Origin: Lithospermum erythrorhizon
Taxonomy: Eukaryota > Streptophyta > Magnoliopsida > Boraginales > Boraginaceae
Assembly (NCBI GenBank): GCA_019722365.1
Contig: JADFUC010001025.1
Span: 310,001-374,000 of the forward strand
DNA length: 64,000 bases
Direction: 5' to 3'
Shown here in pieces: positions 35,070 through 47,830 of the stretch. The stretch's first letter is position 1. Each line of letters begins with the position of its first letter. The translations under genes were made by a program, and so were the position numbers. Below the pieces are notes generated by a model. That model saw only the letters and a program-made list of their open reading frames with translations. It searched no databases and had not been told where the DNA came from.

Positions 35070-35880
35070 ATGACCATCTTTTGTGAAAATATATATTTTT
35101 GGCCAATTTCACCCGAAAATATATTTTCGTCTGCTTCACTCTCTAGACCATATTTTCTAACCAAGCCGATCCTTAGACCATATTTTTGGGACGCTTCAAC
35201 CAGACTATATTTTCGTGATCAAGCTCGACCTCGGTGACCATATTTTGGCCCGCTTTCTAGCCCAAGCCATATTTTCGTTCAAGTCAATTCAAACCTATTT
35301 TCGAGCATTTCACCGGCCATATATTTTCGTGCCATTTCTAATTCCTGAGGATATTTTCGCCCGTTTCAACCCGAGGATAATTTCTCGCCCGCCGCCCGGA
35401 ATCCATTTTCGCCTTTATTCGACTTCCATTCATATTTCATGTCTGCTTTCACTCGCATTATATTTCGGCCAAGCTTTTAATTCTATACCATTTTCGACCT
35501 GCTTTCAACCCGAGACTATTTTCTACTCGGTTTCACCTCCAGTCATATTTTCGCCTGCTTTCACCCTTTGGTGACCATATTTTTCGAACGCTTCGACCCG
35601 AACCATATTTCGCCAAGCCACCCTCGACCATATATTTTCTCGGCCGATACGGGATGACATTTACCTGCCGCCCGAAAATATTTCGCCCGATTCAATTCTC
35701 GACCATATTTTCCTCGCCCGCTTTGACCGACTATTTTCGCTAGCCAACACAGGCTTGAGTATTTTTCGCCCATTCACCTAGCACTCATATTTTCGGCCCA
35801 TTGCTTCGATCATCGATCACTTGCCACATCACTTTTTTTCATCAAATGGTTATAAATCTTTAAGGTCTAATTGCCATTTC
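35070..35880 (-). repeat. Right minisatellite arm (inverted)
   Basis: About two dozen copies of the reverse complement of the left-arm unit, recognisable by accatattttcg followed by cccgctttcgaccc-like sequence, from about 35095 to 35800. The outer flank to 35880 (ttgccacatcac...ggtctaattgccatttc) partly matches the left outer flank after reverse complementing. Confidence 0.85.
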
Positions 35881-36092
35881 AATCATTTTGAAATTTAATA
35901 GCAAATCCATGAGGATTTTATTTCATGCTTGATTACTTTCCATATCCGAAATTCTTTAATTTTATCAATTAATTTGAATCTTGAATAATTAACATAATTT
36001 TCTCACTCTATTTATTATTATTACAATTTTTATTATTAAGAAGTTTCGCAAACCTTCCCACCAATATGTCCTCCGTGAGTTCCCTAACTCAC

Positions 36093-36196
36093 CTTCCTCC
36101 ACCAAACCTAGCAGTAGCGATTTCATCAACCTCATCAATGAAGATAATAGCATGAGCATTTTCTTGCGTAAGATGGAACACATCACGAACCATACC
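36093..36196 (-). pseudogene. Single-exon fragment of 26S proteasome ATPase RPT3
   Basis: The 104-nt segment is bounded by tttcag on its 5' side and gtgag on its 3' side and encodes [20 protein letters not shown] followed by [15 protein letters not shown]. This is the Walker B region (IIFIDEVD) of the proteasome regulatory AAA ATPases; MVRDVF and EIATARF point to subunit 6B (RPT3). Substitutions at normally invariant places (for example DEVDE where DEVDA is usual) and the absence of neighbouring exons mark it as a captured or relic exon. It lies about 200 bp outside the right minisatellite arm. Confidence 0.75.
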
Positions 36197-38164
36197 CTGA
36201 AATAGTATAGTAACGGCGGTAAACTAAAGTGAGACGTTTTAAACGGATAACGTTGGGTTAACAAAGAATTATCTTCCCCAAGAAATCATCACTTCCTTAC
36301 ATTTCTTCCCCGACGGCTCCAACAACTAAATTACATCATCAATTAAGCATTTGATAATCCAACTATTATCATCAAATTTATGTCACACACATTTTATACT
36401 TTACACTTTCCTTGAAAATATCATCGTCCTAGATTCATTACTCATTTCATCCTAACATCAATCATGTTCTATAATTCATACAATTTTCTCCATTTATCAC
36501 CAGCCTTAAATAATCTGTTTCAATCGCACTATCATCCTTGTTTCATCCAATTAATCAACACTATATATTCAGTCTCGGAGTTTCATTACCCTTGGAAAGA
36601 ATGGATTCATATCCGATTTGGTACATTCCAGACTTTTGAGACAACTTCAACTAGTCGTATCATCTTAATATGCTTCTCACAAAGGTTAAACTTTCTATTT
36701 CATCTGGTAATTTCTCCTAAGGTCCCTCCAAATGGTATATCAACTAATTTTCCTTAAGACAGTTCTTTCTCCCTCGGACTTACTGTTCTAATCATTATCG
36801 AATTTCCATTTCACTTAAATATTTTATTTACTGGGAGAATCATCTTTTCTCCCTCTCAAGGTCCCGAAATTTCCATCATTTCACTTACTTTTTCAAAGCA
36901 ACACTCAACAACTTAAGCAACTAAGAAACTTCCTAATAACAACCACACTATATTATAAATTTTCAACCCATTACAACCCTTATTCATCCTTTCTCTTGTT
37001 TCGCATATGCTTAATATGACAACTTCCTGATTCATTTAACCTTTTCCTCATATACCGAATCGGATTAGCCTAATTTCAGCTACTAATTCCCACTTTATAT
37101 CTACTAATAAAGTGCTACCACACTAAATTTCACCAATATCCCTTCTTCCCAATATTCCAGATATACAAACATGTTACACTGCCTCTAGATGATTGATAAC
37201 CTTACACACAACAGCTTAATCGTCACGACATCTTTGCGGAGAAAATTTTCCATTTCAACTTATCCTCTATCTCCTTAGTACCCATCAAGATGGAATTTCC
37301 AATATCAACCTCGTTACTTATTAATTTACCTATTCTTTCTTTTGTCTCATATTCCTACTCCGCAACAGACAACAAGATTCATTAACTTATTCTCATAATA
37401 TTCACAAGTGGTCCATCCTTATATGTCAACTAGATTATCCTTCCTTATATGGCAACTAAATTAATTCTTACCCTACTCTAATACTCGGGTACAACTATCA
37501 TAATTATCAACAACATTCTTCCACCAATTATTCTTAAATGCACAAGGTTTAACTTTATGCTTCTAATGATCAACAATCTTACACCCTAATCACAAGACAT
37601 TCTTTAAATATAATGTCACAAAATTCCACTTTAACTTACACTTAATACTCTTAGATTTACATAAATGCATCAACCTCTAACTCCTAGTCTAACATTGAGA
37701 CTTCTTCCCAATATCTTTGACATATCTTTCTTCTCTAACAAATTCCAACCTATCCATCCATATCTTAACGCCTTCATTCCCATAGATTTCGGCATCAATT
37801 CACATCCTCTAGCAGCCAACCGTTATCCGCAGTAAAGATAGAATCTACTCAACTACCGCGTTCTTAATAAACATCAACAATGAAAACGAGAAAGGCTCTT
37901 TGTAATCCAACTTCAATTGTATATTCACCAAACTTATCTTTCAAACCTTATGTTAGCTCGTAACAAACGAATATGATCAATCTCAACCTTCCCTAAAGGT
38001 TCTCACATAATGAGTTTCAACGAAAATCTTCGAGGTGGCATCCTCAATCACAACGGTCAACGGAAGAAGGAAAGATCTGCACTACCAAAGAAGACTCAAA
38101 TATCTAAAAACTCTACCATCTTAAACCCAGGGCACATAACCACACAGACACCACGTAAAATTGA
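36197..38164 (-). other. Pyrimidine-rich sequence, possible internal gypsy remnant
   Basis: The plus strand is rich in C, T and A with almost no G for nearly 2 kb. On the minus strand an ATGCCACCTCGAAGATTT occurs at about 38021-38038, which looks like the MPPRR start of chromovirus gag, but the frame closes quickly and no gag domain follows. No gene supported. Confidence 0.35.
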
Positions 38165-40200
38165 AACCTAGGCTTGACAATTAAAATTGCAACGATCCGC
38201 CTCAGTCGGCCGCAGGTTAATCACATCAACCCCGAACATCTGAGTCACCATACAACCCGACCAAAGAACGCAGGAAAATACAACATGACTATGCCCAGAT
38301 GGTGATCTAAGACAACAACAAATATTATACTTCACAATTTCATCAATACATATAATAATATACAACACATTTCCAGAATACATCTTTTGATACAATATAG
38401 GGTACACACTAAAGACTATTCAAGATCATTAAGATATCCTAAATCCACCCAAATTCTAATCATGATTTACCTGTGCTTCATTCCACACCGCCTAACGCCG
38501 ACTTTCCCCGGACAACAAATAATACCGGGGTCCTCTAAACACAAGTATGGTACTGAAGCTCAATGAATACTCATATAACAAGTCATACTCAACCACACAT
38601 ATATAAACATGTAATATCGCATCTTCGTTATCATTACTTTCATTATACCTTATCATGTATGAGATCCTCATAATTTAACATCTCCAATTTGTTTACTACG
38701 ATTCACTTAAAATTAATTCATTTATATTAGCTCCCATTATAATATCAATAACGCAGTATAATATACTATCATCTACAAAAATCAAGTGAACTCCAGAGCA
38801 TATATATCACATAAGCGTTAACAATCCTATTCCGCCCCCTATTGAGTCTACAATTCACCCTAATAGAGGAAACCCACGTCACTGGCCGGGCTTCACACCG
38901 CAGACGAGACCAATAAAAACAACTCTCCCGGCTACTTCTACACCCCAAGCAGCCGGGAGCCCGCACTTCACAACTCGGCAGCTCCCTATTGCAGTCTGCC
39001 ACCTCACTCCTAATGTAGTAGTCAACAACATCATACAACAATCACTCAACCCCAAAACCACTGCATGCAGGTCCACCAAATCGAATAGAAGTTCACACAT
39101 AATCACATACATCAAATCATCTCAAAATACCGTATTGTTATAGCAATATCATATGACCGGCCGCATTCCTTTGAATACCGGATTATAGGTCGTTTGATTC
39201 TACCAAATACCGAGCAATACGCTCATTGATTCATGTATCACGCGATCCTAAGGACCGTTGATTCTCAAGAATACCGGAGATATCACCTCCCAATCACAAC
39301 GCAAATCATATCCACTTTCATCATCATTTCTCATCATTTCATAACATATCATAACATCTTTTATCATTATTTCTCAATGCATATATCTCATCATTTCTCA
39401 TCACAATATCATCATTCTTTTCATATATGATTACCAAACATGCCTTCACAGTACAATCGGCCCATTTTAAGATAAGGTTAATATTACCTTCTTATTAATT
39501 TCTCATATCACCATATCTCATAATCTCAACATCATATTAACTTTCATAATCTAATCACCCTTTTATCATCATGTCATCTTCACATAACATCATAATTCTC
39601 AACATCTTTATATTCATATCAATATCACAATAATTCATTATTCAATATTTTCATCTCATCCTTTAATGTTATCAACCAATTGATTTATTCCTTTTTAGTC
39701 ATTATATTCATAAATGTTATTAGAACATCATTTAATGTTTATTATATAACATTAACTCTTACCCATATATAGTCATGGTCGTAATATCTCAAATCTATAA
39801 CATCCCAATATTTCGTGATCTTTAATCTTCAATATAGCTTTCTTTCTATACTATCAATTAGTTCAATCAACTCAATACCTCATACTTATACACGCGTACT
39901 ATTATATCATACTAATATAATCAAGATTACATTTTACTAATTTTGTCTTAATAAGTAACTTTCCATATCTTTACTAATCATCATATTATTATACCCATAA
40001 TCTTTTTTAATAGCCATAACAACCCAAATATACAATACACATATTCATAATGTATAAAGATTATGTAATCAGCGATATAAGTACTCACCTCTAATCAAGC
40101 CAAATATCAACAACTTTACTATTTAATCACCTATTCGATATCAACTTTTCTTCTTTCGAAACTTAGCAAATTTTAGGAGTATGATTTTGAGGAGAATTAT
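38165..40200 (-). mobile_element. Gypsy-type LTR fragment (minus strand)
   Basis: On the minus strand the order of blocks (an AT-rich body, a central GC-rich part near 38880-39000, and a ggttgtatggtgactcag...gttgatg...gccgactgaggcgg block near 38200-38265) parallels the end of the chromovirus LTRs at 45050-45130 and 52320-52400, which also carry ggtgact...ggttgatagcgact. A second LTR was not identified. 39300-39700 is dominated by atcatttctcatcat-like low-complexity sequence. Confidence 0.4.
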
Positions 40201-40249
40201 ATCAAAAAAAAAAATTTAGGCAGAAACGTGAGGAAAACTCAAACAAAAT

Positions 40250-41105
40250 AATAGTTAAGAAAGCCGAAGAGAGAAAAATTTTATATATGTCGTTTATGAA
40301 CTTTCAAGTACGCGGCAGTACTTGTGGCCTACAAGAGAGTGGCAACAAGAGTAGATACAAGACGACAATATTTCGCTTCTTAGCTCCCGGAGTGAAAGTT
40401 TAGTCGTACTTAACTACACACTGGCCGAGTTTGAATTTATTTAAGTAGAGTAATACTCAATTATTTACTCAAATCATAAATTCGGTTATTTCATTCAAAA
40501 GGCAAGCTAAAAGCTCTCATATTTAATCTTTCATCATCTTTAGTGTAGTTGCTTCCAAATTGCGTGATTATCGAATCTTATTCATTATTGTGATTGGTTG
40601 GAAAAAATTCTGTGCGGTGTAGTTACAAGGTTGTTATTCTTGGTTGGAGAGAGAGTGAAATCAGGAGTGGTGTCTCGGGTTCCTAGTCTCGTCGACAGAG
40701 TCAAACTTAGCTCGGAGCTGGGTCACTTGTCAGGCTGTGTGTTTGATAATAGCTCCTGAGAGAGAAGTTGCTTGGTAATCAAACAATTCTTCAAGAGCGC
40801 TTATCGTTACCAAAATTCCAGGTTGGAAAGTTCGGCGTCGACAGGAACCAAGCTCGTGAAAATCTTCAGATTGCCTCTTCCTTACCTCTTTACTTTCAAG
40901 TGTTTTCTTTATTTTGCTAATTATATTTTAGTTGTCTATCACTTGACTACAATCATTCTCGAGTTTGGAGTAGAAGTTGATTTATTGAATAATTTATATT
41001 CACATAGTTTATTATTTCCGCTAATTTAAATTAAAACTTGAGAAAGCTGTAAGGTTAATTTAAAACCTTATTCACCCTCCCTCTATCGTTATATTTAGGC
41101 TAACA
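40250..41105 (+). mobile_element. Probable solo copia LTR
   Basis: The 3' part reads gtaaggttaatttaaaacct then tattcaccctccctctatcg, the hallmark end of many plant copia LTRs just before the primer-binding site. No primer-binding site, gag or pol follows, so this is most likely a solo LTR or a truncated end. Left limit approximate. Confidence 0.45.
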
Positions 41106-42700
41106 CCTATTTCTGCTGGTTCTTCAAAGGCCGAACCTAAATCGGTTCGTTCCATCGATTTTCACGGTTCCTGCTTAGTTTCTGCCAGACAATTTTGGAG
41201 CCTGCCTCGAACTCAAACAAGTCCCAAGCACTGCATCTAATCCATGTATTTTCAATGAACTTATTTTAGGATTACTTACCACTCTTTTTACATGTATTTG
41301 TATTCCCTATATTATTAGTTTTAGAAAAATGTATATATCTTATTTCATTATATCAATAATGAACAAAGTTAAATCTAAATTCACCTTCTTAAAATGTGCA
41401 CATGCAAATACTACAAGATCTTGAAAAGGATAATAAATAAAAATTGAGAAATCTACATAAAATTTAGAAATCGGTTCGCCGGCTTATTTCAAAGGTCAAC
41501 TCTAAATTAGTTCGGTTCTATTTAATGCCCAAACCTAAATCGGTTCTCGTTCGACGGTTCCAAAATTTCAAGTTATTTTCAATTCATTTCGTCTGCTTGG
41601 GACTGCTCGGATTTTGTGCATACCTCAGTTCACGTGCATGTATGAACTTGGCCTAAAACTAAAAAATAAAGCATTAATGAATTTTCTTTTCAACCCATTA
41701 ACTTTAGAACTACTTTATCATGTTCACCATACTTAAAAAGGAAATTGATTGTCATTAAGATAGTACGTCATGTGTTAGTATAGATTGATCCGACTAACAT
41801 GCGGTTAATATGAATTTTTCACAATCATTAGTTATCGCGTCAATCGAGATTCGATACCGTCGTATTTTGTATTATGTCACTTGCTTTCGATGGTTAGCTT
41901 GTTCCAGCTTATATATTTTTTATTTTTAATATCTTTTTTATGTGTAAGCTTTTCATATTTTTACTTTATAATAATATTATTATATATTATTTTGATTGCG
42001 TAAGTAGTGATTTTCTTCAATTAATTTTCTATATTTAAGTATTTAAATAATTTTGGAGTGCTTTGAAGTATTTTGATGTTCTAGTTTTTTTTTTTGATTG
42101 ATTGAAATTTGATATTGAAAATTATTTTGATGTGATAAATTAGAATTCATTTATTTCAGGAAAATTTATATGTCAAATTGGAATGGACAAGTTAGATGGG
42201 TAAAGTGACTTCTTTGCTTTTAGTATCTGGTACTAAATAATATACTTAGTACTAGAAATATTCTTATACTATACATTAAGTTTCCTTTATACATTTGAGC
42301 AAATGTTGTTCTTGTCAAACTCTAAATTAATTTAATTGATAACAAGAGAATTCAAGACTTAAATATCTAATTTGAAAATTATTATAAGAGACGATCATCA
42401 TAATACTACTCCTTTTGTTTTTTTATAGTTGTCATTTTAGTAAAAAAAATTATTTTTTATAATTGTCATTTTAGCATAATAAATAGTTTTTTTATATTTT
42501 CAATGTACTTTTTGACTACTTTTCTGTTGAAATAAACAACCAACCAATGATATTGTTTAAATTGATTTCTATTTTATATTTTCAATGCCTTTTTTGACTA
42601 TTTTGTGCTTAGTCGGACTTGACCTCCGACTTGTGTCTCGTGTTTGGCAGTTTTAGTCGAGAAGAATTTGGGACTTGTTCGGAATGATACCCAGTCAATT
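41106..42700. other. Spacer with possible MITE
   Basis: No gene. Near 41130-41180 and 41470-41570, cctaaatcggttc / cgacggttcc words recur as in degraded hAT-type ends. At about 42405-42560 ctactccttttg..atagttgtcatttta, with an internal copy taattgtcattttagca, resembles a Stowaway-type MITE, but the far terminus is unclear. Confidence 0.4.
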
Positions 42701-45131
42701 TGTAAAACCCGGTAGCGACTTCGTTAATAAATAAATTAAAATGTGAAATTTTTAAATTGATTCATTAAATTGGAAACCACTTAATATTTATGCGTTAATG
42801 TTAATGTTGGAAGTTAGTTGTGAGATAAATTAAAGCGAGAAGTATCGTCGAATTAAAGGTTGGTTCAGGTTGGGCTTTTGGGCCCAACCCAATTACTAAC
42901 CCGTCATATAACTGAAACCCCAAACCCATTAATTTAGCACCACCTTGAGACCAAGTGAGGAAATGCTGCCGCTGAAGTTGATTCTTAACCTCCCATTTTC
43001 TCCTCCATCTGCCGAGCTTTGGACTTCAAATTTTCGGAGAGCACTCATCGTCTAAATCGTTTCAAAGGTAAAAAAGGTGCGTATTTTTTGATTGTTTTGT
43101 GAAATCTCCAAACTTTGACTTTTGTTGACTTTTTTGATATTTTTGAATTTATTGCTCAATTGATTCTTGGGTTGTAGATTAATTTATTCTTGGATTGAAA
43201 TATGTTGTTTGATGTAAAATTTTGGAGTGTTTAGAGGCCGATTGACTTTTGAATTTTTGGATTGACTTTTTGGATTTTGGATAAATTATTGAATAAGTGT
43301 GCACAGAGCCTAAATTGTAATATAGGGATTGATAATGATCGATATTTGGGGTAAGAAGAATCTTTGTTATAGTGAATTGACTTTGAATTGTCGTGAGTGT
43401 TTCGCTAAAATGTGGTGGTTAATGTAAATAAGTTAGTGGATCATTATTGTGATTGTTTTGGGATACAAATATGAATTATAAGTGTTGGGAACAAATAGGT
43501 TGGAATTAATCGTAGTGGATTTTGGGTAGTAAACGAACTTAGGGATTAGGGGTTGAGAGTTATGGTTAAATTGATTGGGAAAAGGTTGAAATTGGAATTA
43601 TTAGGTATTTGGAAATGTTGGGGGTTAGCGGAATAAGATATAGGGCGGTGCTCGAATTTAGTCCGGGTAATTGAGGTTTATGCATCGAGGTTGTTATTGA
43701 AAGCATGGCGGTAATCTTCGTGGGTTGTAATTTATAACGATGAAAAAAAGGTTAAAAAATTAAGTATTTAGAATTGGATAAAAGGATTGGCGTAGTTACG
43801 GAGTTGTGATTTTTATTTTGTAATGTGTGCATTCGGACTCGGGACGTGGGCAGTGAGGATCGATTATTTGGCAGGCGTGAGTGGTCTTGCTTGAGGTGGA
43901 GATTTATCGCTTTTTATCTTGTTATGTTTGGGTGTTGTGTATGATAAGTTAATTTGTTAAGCTGATGTATGCAATGTTGTGAACTGTCGGTGTGTATTGT
44001 TATGAGATTATTGAATTGTTGAACTTGTGTGGTAATTAGCGTTAGATGCGTGTTGGTGTGTTTATTGGAGAATTGTTATGTAAGGTACATTTATGTTTTA
44101 AGCGTAATATTTGAGTATGTTTATCTTTGAGAGTATTCTGTATTAAGTATTGGTATAATTGTATTGTGGAAGTAATAAAGGGGTGTATCTACGTTGAGTG
44201 CGGGTTTTGTGCGATTTGGTTCTATTGTGTGTATAGATGTTACTTTGAAGCGTTGTGTGTTTGTTGTATGTGTTTGACATTGTCACGTGTGATTTGTGGA
44301 TGTTGAGATGATGTAGGGGTGTTAGAGGGTGAGTGTAGGAAAGGATATGATGATGTTGGGTGTTCCGGAGATTGAACTGCCGGGAAGGATATGTTGTTGT
44401 TGGGGTTCGGAAGGGTGGGCACACTTAATGGATGAATTATTATATATGATATTTGTGGTTTCACTTTTGTAAATCATTGTTGTGGTTGTGGTATTCGCGT
44501 GTTGGGTGAAATTTTCTTGGTTCTTGTTTGATTATGTGATGTGATATATATGGCTGTGAGTACGTAAAGTAAAGTTACAAGTGGCGCATTTATTTACGAT
44601 GAGTATTACCTTTATGATGTGTCTTGAATAGTTAGCATGTTTATTGCTATGTTTATAATTGTATTTACCCGTCTTATTGCTAAGTACCGTGTATATATTT
44701 ATCCCGCCTACGTATCTATCGTTCGGATATGGCAAAGTTACCATCGGGTGATCCGTTTCCACTTAATTTGTCGAGCACCCGCCTCCCTTGATTGGCCGTG
44801 CAAAATTTAGGATCCTCGGCGGTCACTCTCTTTTCATTTTGGGTGTAAGCGGTTATTTATTTTTTGTTTTGATATTGAAATTGTAAGATGCTTTGAGTAC
44901 GTTTTGTGACTTGGTTGTTGTGGTGTTTTATGTTTTTGGGTTTGGTAGTAATGCGCGATGGTTAAATTTTGTATCGATGTTTTCGGTTCGAACTATGCTT
45001 TTTTATCAATGTCGAGGTTCTCTTTGGTTTTAGGCGGGCTTTTCGTGTCAACCGTCGATTGGTGACTGCGATATACGAGGTTCATGGCGACTCGACCTCG
45101 GGCGTGCGACTCGATGCGGATTCGTTACGAT
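42701..45131 (+). repeat. 5' LTR of the chromovirus
   Basis: Long stretches are identical to the 3' LTR, for example around 43440-43560 and 50640-50780. Contains ttgggcttttgggcccaa palindromic sequence near the start and ends directly before the primer-binding site. Confidence 0.85.
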
Positions 45132-45133
45132 TA

Positions 45134-45145
45134 TGGTATCAGTAG
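45134..45145 (+). other. Primer-binding site (initiator Met tRNA)
   Basis: TGGTATCAGTAG matches the TGGTATCAGAGC primer site, complementary to the 3' end of plant initiator methionine tRNA, in 10 of 12 positions and lies 2-3 bases after the LTR end. Confidence 0.85.
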
Positions 45146-46005
45146 TTTGATTTAAGCGAGTTACGTGGTGTGTTTTACGTATAAAGTTTTGTAAAAATTT
45201 TGTGTCATTGAGTCTTTTATGAGTCTAAATTGTTTTATTACTGCTTTAGTAGGTATCGAGGATGCCGCTGAGTTGAGTTCTTGAGATCAAATCGCGGACC
45301 CGTTAGGGGTAAATTATACAGAGTAGGGCTGGTGTGGGTAGAGGTGATCTGGGAAGGGCCGGGGTAGACCCGAGGAGGTAGAGTCTTTGAGAGCAGGCTC
45401 GTGGAGCTAGAGGAAGGGGCGTGGTGAGGGCCGGCGTGGACCCGACGGGTCCCGGGAGGAATGCATTCCGGAGGTGAGTATGAGGATTTTGGAGAGGCGG
45501 TTGGGTGGCGCGGGCCCGGTACCCGACCAGTGATGGCGCTCCGGCGGTGGTCGGACGGTGCTAAACGGGTTTCTGAAGAGGATTTTGAGTTTCGTAGTGC
45601 CTTGACGCGGAGGTTGCGTCGAATTCTTGGAGGCATTAAGAGAATAAGTTTGAACCCGATAGGTTTAGGGGATTAGTGAAAGTGAAGTTTGCGGTGTACA
45701 GGTTATTAAAGGCGAATTTGGGAGTTGGTGGAACCATGACCACCAGATTTGGTGGCTAGGGGTGATACCGATCCTTGGGCTAAGATTTGGGGAACTTTTA
45801 GGCCCGAAATTTTAGTTTTGGAGACTCATATGTATCTGCGATATGGAGAGAGTTAGTTCAGTCTGACGGGGAAACGATTGATAGGTATGAGAGGGATTCG
45901 ACTTGTGCGGCTTGATTAGAACCTGAGATTTGCGAGGCTTTGAAATTTGAGACTCGGATCCGGGAGAGATTGTCCTTTTTCCCTTGCAGTTTTCGCAGTT
46001 GAGGA

Positions 46006-46506
46006 ATGCGGCGTTGCAGGTGGAGAGAGGACATAAGCGGGAAGTCCGGAGGTGAAAAGAGAGGGAGGTCGTGTGGGCCTGAGCCATGCAGCCCAGGGGA
46101 CTTGAGGAGGAACTTTTCGGCACCGCCGAGGCGAGAATCATTTAATTGCACCGTACATTCGGCCAGACTTTCAGGGGCTTTCTCAGCGCCTCGCTTACCT
46201 CCTAGAGTGAGTGGGTTTCACGGTGGTATTTCGGGTGTTCCGGCCGATGTACATGTTCAGTGTTATCAGTGTGGGCAGAATGGGCACAGGGCGAAGGATT
46301 GTCAGCACCAGAGGGCGGTGTGTTTTCGATGTCGTGGCCCAAGGCATTTTGCTAATCATGTCCTTGTATGTGGAGTCTGGTCGGCGGCCATACATTTCGA
46401 CACGATTTGGGAGAGGTGGATGCAGGCGTCGAGGTGGGCGGTTTGGAGGACGGCCCAGTCGAGGTCGAGATTTGGTGGTAGATCGCCCAGGTGTAGCGGT
46501 ACTTGA
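46006..46506 (+). pseudogene. Chromovirus gag C-terminus with zinc knuckle
   Basis: An open frame of 166 codons contains CYQCGQNGHRAKDC (46261-46302), a perfect CX2CX4HX4C nucleic-acid-binding knuckle, followed by CFRCRGPRHF, a degenerate second knuckle. Gag packages the element RNA. The gag start region (from about 45250) and the following protease (expected near 46500-46650) are too frameshifted to read. It is part of an inactive copy. Confidence 0.8.
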
Positions 46507-47039
46507 TACGAGTGGAGTTGCTTGCGAGGCGGGAGGGCAAATTAATGCGATCAGCGCGGCGGGAGGCACGGGATATTAGGATGGTGGCAGGTACACATCT
46601 TTCTTGATGCTTGATGCTCGCGTATTTGATTAGGAGCCCATAGCGCTCTTTTATATCTACGAATTTTGCTAAAAGGCTATCTTTGAGTTCTACGAACATC
46701 GAGTACCATGATTATAATGGCAGCGGTGGGGAGGCGGTTGAGATAATGGAAGTTTATAGTAATTGTCCACTTAAGTGTTGATGTCGTGTATTAGAGGTAG
46801 ACACATTACCCTTTGAGTTGGTGGATTCGATTTGATTTTGGGAATGGGTAGTTGGGAAAATACCATGTATAATAAATTGTCACCGTCGAGGAAATTGTGT
46901 TTACTAGCCAGAACAGGCTGAGTTAGAGTTGTGGGGGATAGGAGATTTCTATCGTCTTGTGTGATCTCGGTGTTAGAAGCTCGTAAATTCTTGAACAAAG
47001 GGATGTATCGAATTATTTGGGATACGTAACGGACTTGAA

Positions 47040-47830
47040 GAAAGAGGAGCCTAAGCTTGAAAATGCGGATTGTGAGAGGAATTCGGGGATGTATTTCGAA
47101 GGATTTGCAGGACTACCTCCGACAGAGATTGAATTTTTACCGATTGAAATTAGTGCAGGGGGGCGGCTCCGATATCTATGGCACTTCGTCTGAGTGGCTC
47201 AGCGAGTTGAAGGAGTTGAACAGGTGCGGGAGTTCTTTGGAGAAAGGGTTTATCGAGGCCAAATTATTCTCCTTGGGGTTCTCTCCCGGTATTGTTCGTC
47301 AAGAAGAAAATGGAGCGTTGAGGCTTTTTATTGATTCACCGGCGGAGTTGAACAAGTGACTATCAAGAACCCGGTACGTTGGGGTCGATGATCTTTTTGA
47401 CCAATTAAGGGATGCGGTGTTTTCAAAGTGATTTGAGGTGCGGATATCACCGGGTTGAAATTAAGGAGGATGATATATCAAAATCGTTCGTCTGAATATA
47501 GACATACATGAGTTCTTGGTGATGTCGTTTGGGTTGTGAATGCCTTTACTTGACTTTCATGGACTGATGAATCGTGTTTTCGAGAGTTCTTGGATAGGAT
47601 TAAATTGGTGGTATTTATTGATGATATCTAATCTATTCTAAGAGTGAGTTGGAGCATGAAGATGTCGTTGAGAAAGTATTGGAATCTTACGGGTAAATCA
47701 GTTGTACGCAAAGTTTTCAAAGTGTGAATTTTGGTTGGGAAGGTGCAATTCTTGGGTCATGTTATCTCGGGCGAAGGTGTTAGTGTGGACCACCCAAGGT
47801 GGAAGCGGTGATGAATTGGGAGAGGCACTT
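47040..47830 (+). pseudogene. Chromovirus reverse transcriptase fragment
   Basis: Across several frames the plus strand gives DLQDYLRQRLNF-shifted DLPGLPPTEIEF, LEKGFI, NYSPWGSPVL, KKNGALRL, ELNKVTIKNP, DDLFDQLRDAVF and the catalytic FIDD at 47614-47625, followed by a stop, then SKSELEHEDVVEKVLE and FSKCEFWLG...FLGHVIS. This is the normal motif order of Ty3-gypsy RT. At least four frame changes separate the pieces. Confidence 0.88.

Larger units (their letters stand above)
26650..35880. mobile_element. Putative fold-back transposon carrying a PP2C gene
   Basis: Two arrays of the same minisatellite with a period near 30 bp lie in opposite orientation at 26650-27390 and 35070-35880. Outside the arrays the flanks also match when one is reverse-complemented: gatggagcatgtgatagttgat on the left against gatgtggcaagtgatcgatgat on the right. 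At the inner edges both carry an aaaaatatatattt block. Long inverted repeats made of short tandem units define fold-back (FB-like) elements. The interior holds an intact PP2C gene and LTR-like scraps. No transposase was found. Two independent insertions of a minisatellite-bearing element would look similar. Confidence 0.4.

Noticed and set aside
44143..44762. Several minus-strand open frames rich in Thr, His and Asn
   Set aside because: They lie wholly inside the chromovirus LTR and mirror its GT-rich plus strand; the second LTR has a shifted equivalent, so no protein is conserved.
45238..45636. Long minus-strand open frame opposite the chromovirus gag region
   Set aside because: It is the complement of GC-rich gag sequence, has no recognisable domain, and the plus strand carries the element in correct order.
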